From Pleodorina starrii (lineage: Eukaryota; Chlorophyta; Chlorophyceae; Chlamydomonadales; Volvocaceae), in contig BRXU01000008.1 in NCBI GenBank assembly GCA_030267565.1, positions 2,480,001 through 2,544,000 on the forward strand: a stretch of 64,000 nucleotides of DNA, in the 5' to 3' direction. A program made the translations under genes and the position numbers. Every line of letters starts with the position of its first letter. Within the stretch, counting starts at the first letter, position 1. Positions 13,101-24,328 of the stretch are shown in pieces. The notes beneath the pieces were generated by a model. It was given only the letters and a program-made list of their open reading frames with translations. It was not told the DNA's origin and did not search any database.

Positions 13101-15175
13101 GGGGGGTGAAAGTACTTTACAGGTATGCCAGTCATCTGCGAGTCACATCTGCGAGTCACCAACCGCCCCTACCCCTTCACCTCCACCACCCTCTCCCACC
13201 CTCCCACGTCCCTCCTCCTCCTCCTTGCCTGCAGCACCCGGTCTTCTTGCCGAACAGCTCCGCCATCACCTCCCTCGCGGGCACCCCCTTGGACAGCGCG
13301 TGCACGTGATCGCGGTAGGTGGACACCACGTGGTCGTCAGGGCGCAGCAGACGGATCACACCGCTGGACACAGCCTCCTGTTGGGTTAGGGTGTTTTGGA
13401 GGGTTTTGATGGGCGGGGAAAAAGGAGAGAGTTGGGGAAAGAACGGTGGAGAGAGGGTGTGCGTAGATTTGGGGTGCCGGGAGGTGGGGTGGTGGGGGTG
13501 GGGGTGTTGCGGGGTGTTTTTTTGAGTGGCGGGGTGGAGGAAATGGAGGACATGGCGGGTCACACCCGCCAACCCAAAGGCCTTTTTGCGCGCAGTGACC
13601 CGACCCGACCCGTCCTGCCAGCCTCTTCCTCGTGGCATCCAGCCCCTAAATACACGCACACACACACATACACACACGAGACATCATCCCGGGCCCGCAA
13701 CCCCCCCCTACACACCCAGACCGGCGCTGCTCGTACCTGGCCGCTGTACAGATGTACGAATCCGAACATCTTGCCGCGGTAGTACATCTGGGCGCACATC
13801 TCCTCGAACTCGCGACCCAGCACCATGTCGTAGTACAGGTCCTTGGCAGCCTTGGCTCCCACACAGAATCAGAGCAAGAGGCGGAAGGGAAAGGAACAGC
13901 AAGGGCAGGGGCAGGAGACGACACAATGGACGGTATTATTCCGGGAAAGGTCACGGATGTGCATGTCTTTTGCTGTGGATGCGGACACGAACACGCGCAA
14001 AACCCTTTCCCACACCCTTGATGATGAGGATGACGATGGGAGTCCAGCGTCACGACTGGATTTGGAGCCCACCAAGGCATCAGTACCAGGTGGCTGGGTG
14101 AGTGGGTGAGTGTGGGTGGGTATGGACACAGGCACGGGGTTGAGGGCCACACGGCCGGAGATGTCCCTCGGAAAGCCCGGGCTCTCCCCCAGGTCGAGGA
14201 AACCCACACAGCCTCAGGATTCACGGACGGACGACGCGGCGACCCACATTGCGGCGACCCACATCAAGACCCACGCGAGGGTGGGTGCGATGCCGCCGTC
14301 GCCGCAGCCCCAACAGCCATAACAAGCCGCCTTCGCGCGGAGCACGAGTCCAGGCGCGGGTGTGCTCCCCCGCCACCGCCGCCCTTCCCTCGGCTCCCTC
14401 TCTTACCCAGTCCTTCCCTCCCTCTGCCCCTCCCTCCCTCCCTCCCTGCCGCACACACCTCGGGGGTCACCAGCGGCGTCTTGGCGGCGGCGGTGGCGGC
14501 GGTCTTCACGGGGGCCGCCACGGCGCGCACCTGCGGACCACCCACCATCGGCCCACAACACGCCCCCAGGGAGAAAAAGCGAGACAGAGGAGGGAGGTGA
14601 GCAGGAATGCACAGGAGAACGCGCGTTGATAGTGGAGTGTTGTCCGCGGGCTGGGCTGGGACGCTCGGACTTTATTCGGCGGCTGTGCCTGTCAGCAGGG
14701 ACACAAACATATTCGATAGGACCGCCTGTCCTCTCACATCGTTCCAACGTGTTGGGATGGTGCTGAAGTATCGAAATGCTGTCAGCATTGACTCTGGAGC
14801 CCGGATCATATGGTGCAGCACTCAGGGGCTCGAGGCCTCGAATGTGTTTGTGTGTGCTGGTGGTGGTGGTGCGCCTGGGTTTTGTAAGCAGTGCGTTACC
14901 CATGCGTTTCGGGAAGGCGTTGATTGGTGGGCGCAGGGGTGTCAGCGGGCTGTGTGTGGGCTGAAGAACAGCAGGATGAGGTAGGATGTGTGTGTGAAGG
15001 CGCTTTGTAACGCCTACAAGTCTTCGCCGTTGAGCCTGTCGGACTCTTGCGGCGCACAGACAAGCTGAGATGCGTGGAGTTCAAGTTAGAGCGGTTGAGA
15101 GCAGCTCACCTTCATCACCCGCCGGCTGGCCTGCCCGGCGCGAAGGCCGGTGCGCTGCTTCAGCATGGTCTGCAT
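10133..15175 (-). CDS. pdhA: pyruvate dehydrogenase E1 component subunit alpha, plastid type
   Basis: Decarboxylates pyruvate with thiamine diphosphate as the alpha half of the E1 alpha2/beta2 enzyme of the pyruvate dehydrogenase complex, feeding acetyl-CoA to fatty-acid synthesis in the plastid. Ten exons, written 5' to 3': 15175-15110, 14530-14459, 13850-13737, 13377-13229, 13000-12884, 12205-12059, 11694-11565, 11313-11122, 10677-10607, 10277-10133; 1203 nt, 400 aa. Residues 1-~45 are a basic transit peptide ([10 protein letters not shown] start, VRAVAAP near the likely cleavage site). Family signatures follow in order: [53 protein letters not shown], the ThDP motif GDGT...VENN (about 190-222), [11 protein letters not shown], and [15 protein letters not shown] (about 290). 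The last replaces the phosphorylated YHGHSMSDP loop of mitochondrial E1-alpha, so a plastid location is inferred. One intron uses a GC donor (13228). Length is normal for the family. Confidence 0.95.
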
Positions 15176-16072
15176 CCTGGCAGGAACCTGCGGGGACGGC
15201 CGCCCGAGAAGAGGGGGGTACACAATTCGCAAATCGGTATTCAATACGTAATTGACGACGTATAGTATGCACAGGCCTCATCGTGGGAACACAGAGTGCC
15301 AGCCGATCGCATGCTGCTGAAAGCTGCTGCTCCAGACAAACAGGACAAGATGCAGACTGCTCCACATCTTATTCAATTCCAGAAAAGTGCGTGCGTCGAG
15401 GCCTGAGCGCTGAGGTTGGGCTCAGCCAGTCCGCGTAGGCGTTGGCTGCTCGCTCGCAGACACGGCCGGCGTCCACACGGGCACATTTGCTTTAGCGCTG
15501 GAATGGCCATAAGTTTCACGAAGGTTGTGTTGGTTTCCAATGTCCATACGAGTGATATGCGTTTAACCGCGGTCGCAAGAGGTCGCCACACACCTTTGGG
15601 CGCGCTGTATCTCCAGGAGCAACACCTGGGCACGAGTATCCCAGGCTTGAGGTGTAGGAACAATGTGCACAACCAATTGACCTTCGGCACATGCGCGGTC
15701 TTGAGTGCGGACGCGGCTAAAAAAGGGTCGTACGGCAAAGTGCGGCCGCGATGGGAAACGCAAGCTCATCCCAGAGTGGCTTCATGAGGGCTAGGCTTAA
15801 CGCTGGGCAGATATAAACGACATCGTGTATTTATCCGTGCTTAGATCGAAAATGCGTACCCGTTAAAAACGCCCTCTGTTTCCCTTAACTCAAGATCACG
15901 ATAAATCAGTTGTCGCGCTTATAAAAATCAAGCCTACGATATGCGGTCTGCAGCGGAGGCAATCGCTCGCAGCCGGTTCCGGTCATCGCTGATTGTCGTG
16001 TCGGAGGTAGGAAGCCGCCACCTTTGCCTACCGCGACTCTCGGGCTCGTATTTGATACGTCGGTTCTAGGAG
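15176..16072. promoter_or_regulatory. divergent promoter region between PDH E1-alpha and the 16-kb gene
   Basis: About 0.9 kb of AT-richer DNA separates the two oppositely oriented start codons. TATA-like motifs on the plus strand occur at 15812-15817 (TATAAA) and 15920-15927 (TATAAAAA). The second lies ~150 bp upstream of the ATG at 16073 and suits that gene. No strong TATA was seen facing the E1-alpha gene. Confidence 0.45.
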
Positions 16073-19000
16073 ATGCTTCCGAAGCTGCTCATAAAGTGCG
16101 AAGCGGACTCCTTTGACCGTGTGTCGCGCATCGAGCCCCAACGAACCCAACGGTCCAACGGGGCCTCACGCACCGCTCCGCGCTGGTTACCCGCCGACCC
16201 ACATCGCAGGCAACACGTGACGCGGGAGCACTGGCAGCCGCGGCGACGTCCACCCCGGCCGGCACCTCCCCGAGCGGCCATGCCGCCTGGATCCCACATC
16301 TTCCGCCATCCCGCAACACCAGCAGCAGCAGCAGCCTCGACACGGTGACATGGCCAGCCTACGGGACCAGCCGTTCCCACTCAGTGCGTCGTCATAACGC
16401 GGCAGCGGATAACTCCTGTCATGCTGCAGCGCACAGGCAGCTGGCCGCGACGGCGCCACCGGCGGGCTTGTCTCATTCCGGCCTCGCCCCCAGCCCCAGC
16501 CCCGGCAGCTTCCGCGGCTTCGCGGCATCCGCAGCCGGCGGCCGACGCAGCGGCGGTCACGAGGCGGTGGAGGAAGTGGTGGCTGCAGATGAAGCCGCCC
16601 GCATGGTGCGCTGCGGCGTCTCGGGGAGCGGAAACCGGAAACCGGAAAATGGAGACGGGGACGGAACAGAAACGGAAACAGGGGATCGGAAACAGGCCCG
16701 TGGATCGGCTCCTCTACACGTTCAACACGTTTACCACGGTATGTCCGCCCCTCCCTCCCTCCCTCCCCTCCTTCCCCCCACGCACAGGTCCTTGGGGACC
16801 CCATGTCGCGTCTGATGGCCTCCCAGGGAATGCCCATCGGACTGTCTCTGCGGGACGGCGCTGGCACTGGCGCTGCGGCGGCGGGGCCAGGTGGGGAGCG
16901 AGGTACTGAGGGGCAGGTGGGGAGCGAGGTACTGACTACTGAGGGGCAGGTCAGGTAGGCAGGGGGACCGCTTGCGGTGCGGCAGGGAGGAATTGCTGCT
17001 GGGTTTGGGGGTGGGTGTGGCGGGAACGGACGGTCCGGCATTGGGGGCGCAGGCCCCGCTTGCCTACTTAGCGGGGCGGGGCGGGGCGGAGTGCTAACCC
17101 CCCTCCCTCGCTCCCTCGCTCTCGATTGGTCCGTGTACCGCGCGCCGATCCGCGCGCGACGACGGTAACGGTAACATGTACGACACCTGTACGACAACAG
17201 GCGGTCGAGGAGGCCGCGGCGGTGATTCGGAGGAGGAGGGGGAGCCGGAGGACTTGTCGCGGCCGCCGCTGGCGGAGCCAGCCTACCAGATGGAGGCGTT
17301 TTCCGACATGCTCAGAGCCACAGCCGCCGCAGCCGCCGCGCGCCGCGGCGGCGGTGGCGGCGGCGGCGGCGTCGACGGTGACCCGCGGGTCGGTGGCTTC
17401 ACTGCGGGCGTGCAGCAGGTGGGGCCTTCCCTGGAGGACAGCTGGGGTACGACACGTGAGAGCCCGGCGGACATTGCCCGGCGCATTGTGGAGAGCAACA
17501 TGGCCGCAGAGGGAGGTGCGTGTGTGTGCGTGTGTGTGTGTATGTGTGTGTATGTGTATGGGCGGGTGGGGGGGCCCGGGGGGTTCTACGGATACCGTAA
17601 AGATGAAACCTCAGCGGTGGTGGTGGTGGTGGCGGTGGTGGTGGTCCAGTTGCCAGTTTGAGAGGTGCTGTCCTAACCCTCCCACCCTCACCCCCCACCC
17701 ACCCTTAAACCTCCAACACCAACCGCTTACCACCACCCGCAAACCGCCAACCTCCAACCCCCAACTCCCGAACTCCCAACCCCCCGACCTCCATACCATA
17801 CCCGATCTGGGCCGACGGCCACAACCTCCCCTCCCCCCCCCTCCCCCCCCTCCTTCCCCTCCCCTCCCCCGGTGTAGGTCCGGTCGGCTTCGGCGTCGGC
17901 GGCGCCCTCTCCTCCCCCTCCCCCGAGGGCGACGACGAGTCTCCCGACGATGACGAGTCTCCCCTGTCTCTATCCCCCAGTGAGGAGAAGTACGCGAGTC
18001 TGGAGGCCATGAGTGCGGACATCAAGAAACTGGATGAGGTGTTTGAGGTGCTGGCCTCGGTGCCATGGCTGGACGAGGGTGGGTGGGCGGGCTGGGGGGG
18101 ATGGAGGTGCGGGGTGCGGGGAAGAGTGGGGTGTGTTGGTGTGTGGTTGCGTGGAGGGGGGTGGAATGAGAGTACGGCTGCTTTGTTCTGCACCGGCCCC
18201 CTACCTCCCCACGCACCCACCCACCTCCCCACACATCGGCCCAACCTTGGCTGATTTCCCCGTTTACGGGCTCCGGCCTATACGTGGATAACCCCCCCCC
18301 ACACACACACCACCACATTCTTGCAAATTCACGCTTCAAACCCCCCCCACACACACCCAATACCCCTCAGACGTGTTGGCCGAGAAGGAGCTGCGGGGGG
18401 TGGCTCAGGTGGGACTGCTGGGTACCCTGGAGGAGGTGGGGTTCAACATACGGCACCAGGTGAGGGAGGGAACAGCAAGGGGCGGGGGGGGGGGAGGCAG
18501 AGGGGGGGAGAGGGGCAGAGGAGAAGGACAGTCAGTCCGAGGCAGCCTGACAGGCACTGACTGGCGACATCCGTGAAACAAAAAAGGGGTGAGAGGCGGG
18601 CGGGTGTATGAGGGGGGGGGGTTGGTGCAGAAAGGAGAAGATGCCGCCAAGGAACGAGGGGCTTCGAAAGTAGGCGAAGATGAGTGGCGACTGACCGGGC
18701 CGGAAAGGTTCGCAACAGAACGTACCGTTGATCGGCGGATCGCGGTGGGGCCCTATGGCCGTAGGGTTTAGGGTGGTGGGGTAATAGAAAACGGCCCGGG
18801 TGGTGGTGGTGGTGGGGTGGTGGGGGGCCTGGCAGAGCGCACCGCCCCCCTCCCTCCCCTCTACTCCCCCCCCCCCAAAACGGTCCGATCGACCAGATCT
18901 CGTCCCCACCTCCTGTCGTACTCCTTACCACCACCATCCCCACCTGCCCCCGATCACCCCTCTCTTGCGTTCCGTCGATTTCCGATCCAACCTGACCCGT

Positions 19001-19299
19001 GACCCGTGACCCGTGACCCGTGACCCGTGACCCGTGACCCGTGACCCGTGACCCGACCCGACCCCACCCACCCCTCCTCTCCCCCGCCCCGCCCCCCCCC
19101 CTCTTGCGGCTGTCAGCTGCTGCGCATCTGGTCCGGCGAGCGAGGTGCCGATCTGGCCGCCGGCCCGGGTCTGGAGTTCCGCGACCAGGCGGCCCTGCTG
19201 GCCATTCTGTACCACACGCAACAGATCGAGGAGCAGCACGGAGCGCCGCCGCGGGGGTACCTGGCCAAGCCGCCAGCCCTCCAGGGCGAGGGGCAGTAG
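16073..19299 (+). CDS. unrecognised acidic, helix-rich protein (370 aa)
   Basis: Exons: 16073-16118, 16430-16605, 16788-16890, 17201-17515, 17878-18078, 18371-18459, 19117-19299; 1113 nt. The 5' end is the weakest part. An alternative start at 16350 needs a 46-bp intron, so the 16073 start with a 311-bp intron is preferred; both enter exon 2 in the same phase. Visible parts: an Ala/Pro-rich N-terminus; VLGDPMSRLMASQGMPIG (~75-92); a Gly/acidic linker; PAYQMEAFSDMLRA and DIARRIVESNMA helices (~130-210); an acidic Ser/Pro segment; then a helical C-terminal half (EKYASLEAMSADIKKLDEVF, VLAEKELRGVAQVGLL, FRDQAALLAILYHTQQIEEQ). The C-terminal exons have strict phase agreement and low-redundancy sequence and are the best supported. 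I do not recognise the family. The gene is divergent from PDH E1-alpha. Confidence 0.7.
18271..18343 (+). repeat. intronic repeat pair shared with other sites in the window
   Basis: Within the intron before exon 6, a block at 18271-18291 (CTCCGGCCTATACGTGGATA core) matches 3633-3653 at 20 of 21 positions. A second block at 18317-18343 (TTGCAAATTCACGCTTCAAA core) matches introns at 23135-23160 and 34703-34729. CA/C-rich DNA separates the two blocks. Confidence 0.7.
18993..19060 (+). repeat. minisatellite, 7-bp unit TGACCCG
   Basis: About nine direct copies of TGACCCG lie in the last intron of the 16-kb gene, ending ~55 bp before the acceptor of the final exon. The unit resembles the left half of the GACCC-NN-GGGTC palindrome found elsewhere. 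Confidence 0.9.
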
Positions 19300-21855
19300 G
19301 GGGAGGAGGGAGGAGGGGAGGGGGAGCAGTAGGGGGGAAGAGAAGGAGGGAGGAGGAGCAGGAGGGGCAGGAGGGGAAGGAGGAGGGGCTGTAGGGGGAA
19401 GGAGGAGGAGTAGTGGGAGCAGTAGTAGGAGGGGAGGAGCTGCGGCGCCCGTCGGTGTCTACGGCAATGTGTGAAGCCAGGAGGAGGGGGAGGGCCACAC
19501 GCGGGGCAGGATCGCGTTGGGGGGGGGATTGAGTGTGGAATGCGTCTGGCATGTGGGTGTGGGGGGTTAAGGGGGCAGGGAAGGGCGCAACGATTGGAGG
19601 GGCGTGTGTTTGTGTATGTGTGTATTTTTGTGACGTACGCACAGGCGGTGGGACGTGGGGTGCCTGGCGGCGCGCATTTCGCCGGCGGATGGGTGAGGCT
19701 TTGCATCTCCCACGTGGGATGGGCGGAGGAACGGGGACGGCGGGCTGGGGAACTGGGAAGGGGGGTGCTGTACGACGGTTCGACGCCTGTAGTACGGCTG
19801 TACGGCATAGAGTACGGGTAAGGCGCGGGCGGCACACGGAGCTCCCGGTCCGCCGTGTGACGTGGCGCCTTTGTTGGGTTTGATGGGGGGGAAGAGGGTT
19901 GGGGCACCAGAAAGTCGCGGATGACGGATTCAAGTTTGACGGGTGGACGGGTGGGGAATGGGGGGTGGTGTGTGTGTGTGTGTGTGTTTTGGGCTCTTGG
20001 ACTTGTGGTTTCCCTGGGAGGTGTTCCCTCGGTGGCATCCCTCCCCCTAGGGCGCTACGGATGCCCCGGCCTCGGACGCGACCCCCACCAGGAGGGGACT
20101 GCGGCGGAGGTACAGAGAGCAAAGCGATAAGCGAAGGGTGGCGACTTGACGTGACATGACGTGACAGGACAGGACATGACATGGCGAGCCAACCCCCTGG
20201 CGGGCGGGGAGGGGGAGAAACGCGTGGGCTGGTGGCTGGGGTGATGAAAGACGATGGCAGCCGCGGGCTGGTGGGGAAAGGGGAATGTGTCCGCAGTGCG
20301 GCGTGCGCTGCTTGCAAACACTTTGACGTGTCCTGTTTGACGTGTTTGGCATGCACTGAGGTGGGGTGGGTATGTCGTATGTCGTATACGCCGGAGTGAA
20401 ACCGAAACGAAGAGAGCCAAACCGCAGCCAGTTGGGGCGTGCAGTGCTGTCGTACCCGAGGGTGCGTGCGTGCAGTACGATAATATATGCAAGTCGTGGG
20501 GTAGGGCAGGGCAGAGTAGGGCAGGGCAGGGAAGGGGTCCAGAAACCCCCCTTTCCTTTCCCCCGGACTTGCCACGGCCCATCGTCCGCGTCGCCGTCCC
20601 TCTCTCGACTCCCTGTCTGAGTCAGCGTCGTTCCGACATACATATGCGCCCCCGTCGGAATGTGCCCCGAAACCAAAACCGCGGCTGCCAACGCACAAAA
20701 CCGCGGCTGGCAACTCAGGTGCGCAGACGAAACGAATTTCATCCAAAGCAATGCGTCGGGGCTGGTCGGGGCAATGTGTGGTAACAATGTCCTGCTGGAG
20801 AAATAGACATCCACATCGCTTTGGGGTGTGCTGGGTGGGTGAATTGTCATAATTATAATTGCAGTTATGTATGAACGGCAACTGCAGCGTTGGAAGCATG
20901 GGACGCAGCGCGGCGACGCCAACCAACCCACTATGTACGGCAATGGTACTGGGTCAGTGGTGTACTTCGGCCCCTCGCTGCCCCGCCTGCGCTGGTCTAC
21001 TGAAAGCATCTAATTACATCCCTGACGGTTAACCCAGGTAGGAAAGAGGATCGCCGGCGTATGTACCGTAATACCGTACCTTGCACCGTACCGAGTCCCG
21101 TAATTGTGGCCTGGTGACGGCGCTCTGAAACGGCAATTGGTTGGACGCGGTGAAGCGGTGAATGAACCGCAAGTCGTTACAGTGGAGGGTAAATCGGTGC
21201 TGTGGTTGGGGAGGACGAGAGACAAGTGGGGGGGATTCGATCTGATGTGGCGCGTGGTGCCATACTTTTGGGGCGGGGCCTCAGCACGAAGCGCCCTGGA
21301 CCCTGGACCCTGGACCCTGGCCCGTCATAGACCCTGGCCAGGGTCTGTGTCAGACCCCCAACCCTTATGCCGGAGCTTATAACGAGGGCCCGCCCCCTAG
21401 GGTTGCCCCTGTCGTCCGTGCCTGCGTGCCTGTCTGTCTGCGTTACGACCAACCCTCTTCGCTCGATACGCCGTAAAGCAAGGTTAATAGCCTTTGGTGA
21501 ACCCTATTAACTTAAGTCTACGGAGAGTGTTTAGGGAATATAAATCGCATAGTACGGAAGAGTCGGCAACCCAAAAACACCGTAAACTGCGCCGCCGCGG
21601 ATCCAAATACGAATTATAGTTAGGTAGCCGTGTATGCATTATAGCGACAATTGTCGGAGCTGGATACTAAGAGGCTTCGCGGCTGGGCAACTAGCAAGCG
21701 GGTGTCTGGCCCCTCTGTTGTCGTTTTTCGCCGCCCGTAGGCCGTAGCCCTAGTTGCGCTGCCGTACATATGTGGTTAGACTGTGTTTGAATCAGGGTCC
21801 ATCTAGTTTGCTTTAAATATACGTGCTTAACTTTTGAATTTTTATGGCATAGCCC
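19300..21855. other. 3' flank of the 16-kb gene, then AT-richer upstream region of the 21.9-kb gene
   Basis: The first ~1.5 kb is G-rich on the plus strand and is probably 3' UTR plus spacer, although no TGTAA was found. From ~20.8 kb the sequence is AT-richer. It holds TGGACCC repeats near 21296-21320 and a perfect 18-bp palindrome at 21329-21346. The long minus-strand open frame across this region is rejected as chance. Confidence 0.45.
21812..21852 (+). promoter_or_regulatory. TATA-like box and minimal upstream ORF before the coiled-coil gene
   Basis: TTTAAATATA at 21812-21821 lies 35-44 bp upstream of the ATG at 21856. ATG-GCA-TAG at 21844-21852 is a two-codon upstream ORF ending three bases before that start. 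Whether the transcript includes it depends on the transcription start site. Confidence 0.35.
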
Positions 21856-24328
21856 ATGGGAGCTGCGCAGTCCGGCGAGGAAGGCATCGTCACGGTAGTC
21901 GCGCCGGGCGCGCGCCCTGCGACGAGTTTCGCACCCGAAGATGAAGAAGTCCTGCAAGGGGTTGAGAAGCAGCTTACGGCCCTGGGTGCTCAGCTGCGGA
22001 GCTTCCAGCTGGTAATTGGGACGAGCGCTGGGAAATTGTTGAGAAGCGTTGGGCTGACTTGGCGGCACCAGCAGTAGGGTTATCCATATTAACACAAAAA
22101 TGGTTGCATAGCCCGTGGCAACACGTGCTTCGGATCCTCTGCCACGTCTCCCTTCCGTCACAGCTGACTTTCGAAAAGGGTATCCTGACAGAAGGCGGAG
22201 CAGCACGAGCCGCTGCCGCTTATGCCTTATGACGCACAGTGGGCGTCTGCCGGGGCCTTGGGCTGCGTCCGCAGGGCCCTGGAGCGGGTCCATCAGCGGT
22301 TCCGGCGGCCAAGGCTGTGAGTGGAGCTGTTGCACCCACAACCGCAGCAGCAGCCACAGCCGCTGCGTTGCCTCCAGCCACCGCCGCGGCTTCCACGTCA
22401 GCAGCCATCTCTGGCACCAGCAGGCACCGCACCGGTTCCGATGAACCGCCGCTCCTGGCGGCGGCGGTGGGGCCTGGCGCCGCCGGCGGGGGTGGAACCG
22501 GGTCCCTGAGCTCCTGGGGCGTCGCCAGCGGCGCCGCCGCCGTCGCCAGCAGCGCCGCTGCCGTCGCCAGCGGCGCCGCTGCCGTCGCCAGCAGCGCCGC
22601 TGCCGTCGCCAGCGGCGCCGCTGCCGTCGCCAGCGGCGCCGCCGCCGTCGCCAGTGGCGCCGTTGCCAACAGCGCCGCCGCCGTCGGCGGCGTCGCTGCC
22701 GCCGCCTTTGGCGGAAGGGACTGGCTGGGACTGGCATCGTACATGTCCGCCGGCCAGACGCCACAAGGTACGGCAATGCGAAGGGGAAGCGTCGCCGCAA
22801 GTTGTGCGTGCCTGGGGGAGAAGACGAAACGGCGATGCCAGATGAAAGGGGGCGGAGACCGTCGGCGATGAGCGGCGCGGCGCCCGTCGTTCCGGCGATC
22901 CGCCGCACTCGCCACCGCCACTGCAACCACTACTCCTTTGACCTTCGTCCTTCCCCCCCCCCAACACGCACACACACATGTACACAGGCGAAAGCGGCGA
23001 AACCGACAGCGCTGTCTCGTCCAACCATCATTACTCTGGGTTCTCGGTCGCCTACGTCCCTCCGCCGCTCTGTACTGTTTGTGTTACCTCCCCCCCGACC
23101 TTCAGACTACAACGTCCCCAGGGCTCCTTGCTTCATCCTTGCAAATTCACTCTTCAAACCCCCTTTCTCGGGAGGGCTGATGTTCGCTTGGCTCCCCGAA
23201 GGGCTGGGAGCTGCCCTTGGGGCTTTTGCCCCATCCAGTCACACCCTTCGTCACCACCGCAACCACCGCCACCACCACCACCACCACCGCCGGCTCGCTC
23301 CCCTCCTGCTACTACGCACTACTTCCGACCAATTCCGGGGCATCCCTGGCCTACCGGTATCTGCCCGCGGATCACCTCTACCCCTACGCCCCCCCGCCCC
23401 GCCCCCGCCCCCGCCCCCTCAACCCCGCAGCCAGTGCGGACGCTCTCCAGCTGAGCTCCGACCTGCAGGCGGACATCCGGACCTACCGCCTGTGGCTGCG
23501 ACGGCGCGAGGAGGAGGCGGCGAGGCAGCAGGCGGCGCTGCACCGACAGCTGGCGGAGGCGGACGTGGCGGCGAGGGCGGTGGCGGCGCGGCTGGGCAGG
23601 TACCGCAGCTAGAGGGGGACAGGGGCGGGGAAAGGTGCCGTACTGGGGAATGTGCGTGGAGGTACGGTATGTGGACACAGGTGTGTGTGTGTGAATGGTC
23701 GGGGGTTTCAGGTGTCAGGGCGGCATTTGAGTGAGTGAGGCTCTGCGTATCCCGCGCTCCGCTCCTCCTCCCAACCGACCCCCGGGGGGGGGGGGGCTTC
23801 CTCCGTTTGTGAAGGCCCCACACACACCTCTTCGTGGTCTGTCGGGCACCTTCCGTCACACACCTGCGCGCGCGCATGTGTGTATTGATGTCCCCCCCCT
23901 CCCCCGCCCCATTCCCTTCCCTGCCCCCACTCTCTTTTTCGCACGCATCGCACTCTCAACCCTAAAAGAACCCTAAAACCGTTAAAACCCTGAAACCCTT
24001 GTCCCGCTCCGGCAGCGCCACCACCTCCAACACGCGCCTGACGGGGTGCCTGGAGTCGCAGCTGGGGGCACTGGCGCGCGGAGTGGAGGCGCTGGCGGGC
24101 CGAGTGGAGGCGGTTTCGGAGCAATTAGCGGCGTGCGGGGAGGTGCTGGGGCAGCGGCAGGGCCAGGCGCAGGGCCAGGAGGTGGAGATGGAGGACAAGG
24201 CGGCGGGGTTGGGTGGGCAGGAGATGGAAGAGCGCGAGCAGGGGGAAGGTCCGCTTTGTGGTGACGAGGGAGTGGGCGGGGCGGGCGGGGACGCGGTGCG
24301 GGGGCAGCTGAGTCAGGGAGAGGGGTAG
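21856..24328 (+). CDS. coiled-coil protein with Ala/Val/Ser heptapeptide repeats (445 aa)
   Basis: Exons: 21856-22011, 22240-22316, 22421-22767, 22988-23071, 23239-23599, 24016-24328; 1338 nt with consistent phases. Donors are GTAATT, GTGAGT, GTACGG, GTACTG and GTACCG. Residues 1-77 are helical (VLQGVEKQLTALGAQLRSF, RRALERVHQRFRR). Residues ~111-160 hold about seven VASGAAA/VASSAAA units encoded by a 21-bp tandem repeat. A Tyr/Pro/Thr-rich segment follows. A charged helix (RTYRLWLRRREEEAARQQAA, ~300-340) and a heptad-like segment (LESQLGALARGVEALAGRVE, ~350-380) suggest coiled coils. The tail is Glu/Gln/Gly-rich. Exons 5-6 are best supported; exons 1-3 and the intron at 23072-23238 are the most tentative. 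No enzymatic motif and no family recognised; a structural or cytoskeletal role would be pure guesswork. Confidence 0.6.
22521..22667 (+). repeat. 21-bp tandem repeat inside the coding region
   Basis: About seven units of GTCGCCAGCGGCGCCGCCGC-type sequence encode VAS(G/S)AAA. Units differ mainly by Gly/Ser and synonymous changes, which fits recent slippage or unequal exchange. Confidence 0.9.
23960..24000 (+). repeat. interstitial telomere-like motif in an intron
   Basis: Two perfect CCCTAAAA units (complement of TTTTAGGG, the Chlamydomonas-type telomere repeat) and two degenerate ones lie 15-55 bp upstream of the acceptor of the last coiled-coil exon. Confidence 0.6.

Noticed and set aside
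16350..16429. Start at ATG 16350 (MASLRDQPFPL) for the 16-kb gene
   Set aside because: It requires a 46-bp intron, much shorter than any other here. The ATG at 16073 with a 311-bp intron enters the same exon in the same phase. Not excluded, but less likely.
18443..20926. 827-codon open frame on the minus strand
   Set aside because: It is antisense to the phase-consistent last exons of the 16-kb gene, contains long Pro/Ser/His runs and the TGACCCG minisatellite, and has no recognisable domain. Stop codons are rare in such GC-rich DNA, so long chance frames are expected.
21691..22926. 411-codon minus-strand frame
   Set aside because: Dominated by an Arg/Trp shadow of the GCC-rich coding repeat. 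The plus-strand exon chain gives better splice sites and consistent phases.
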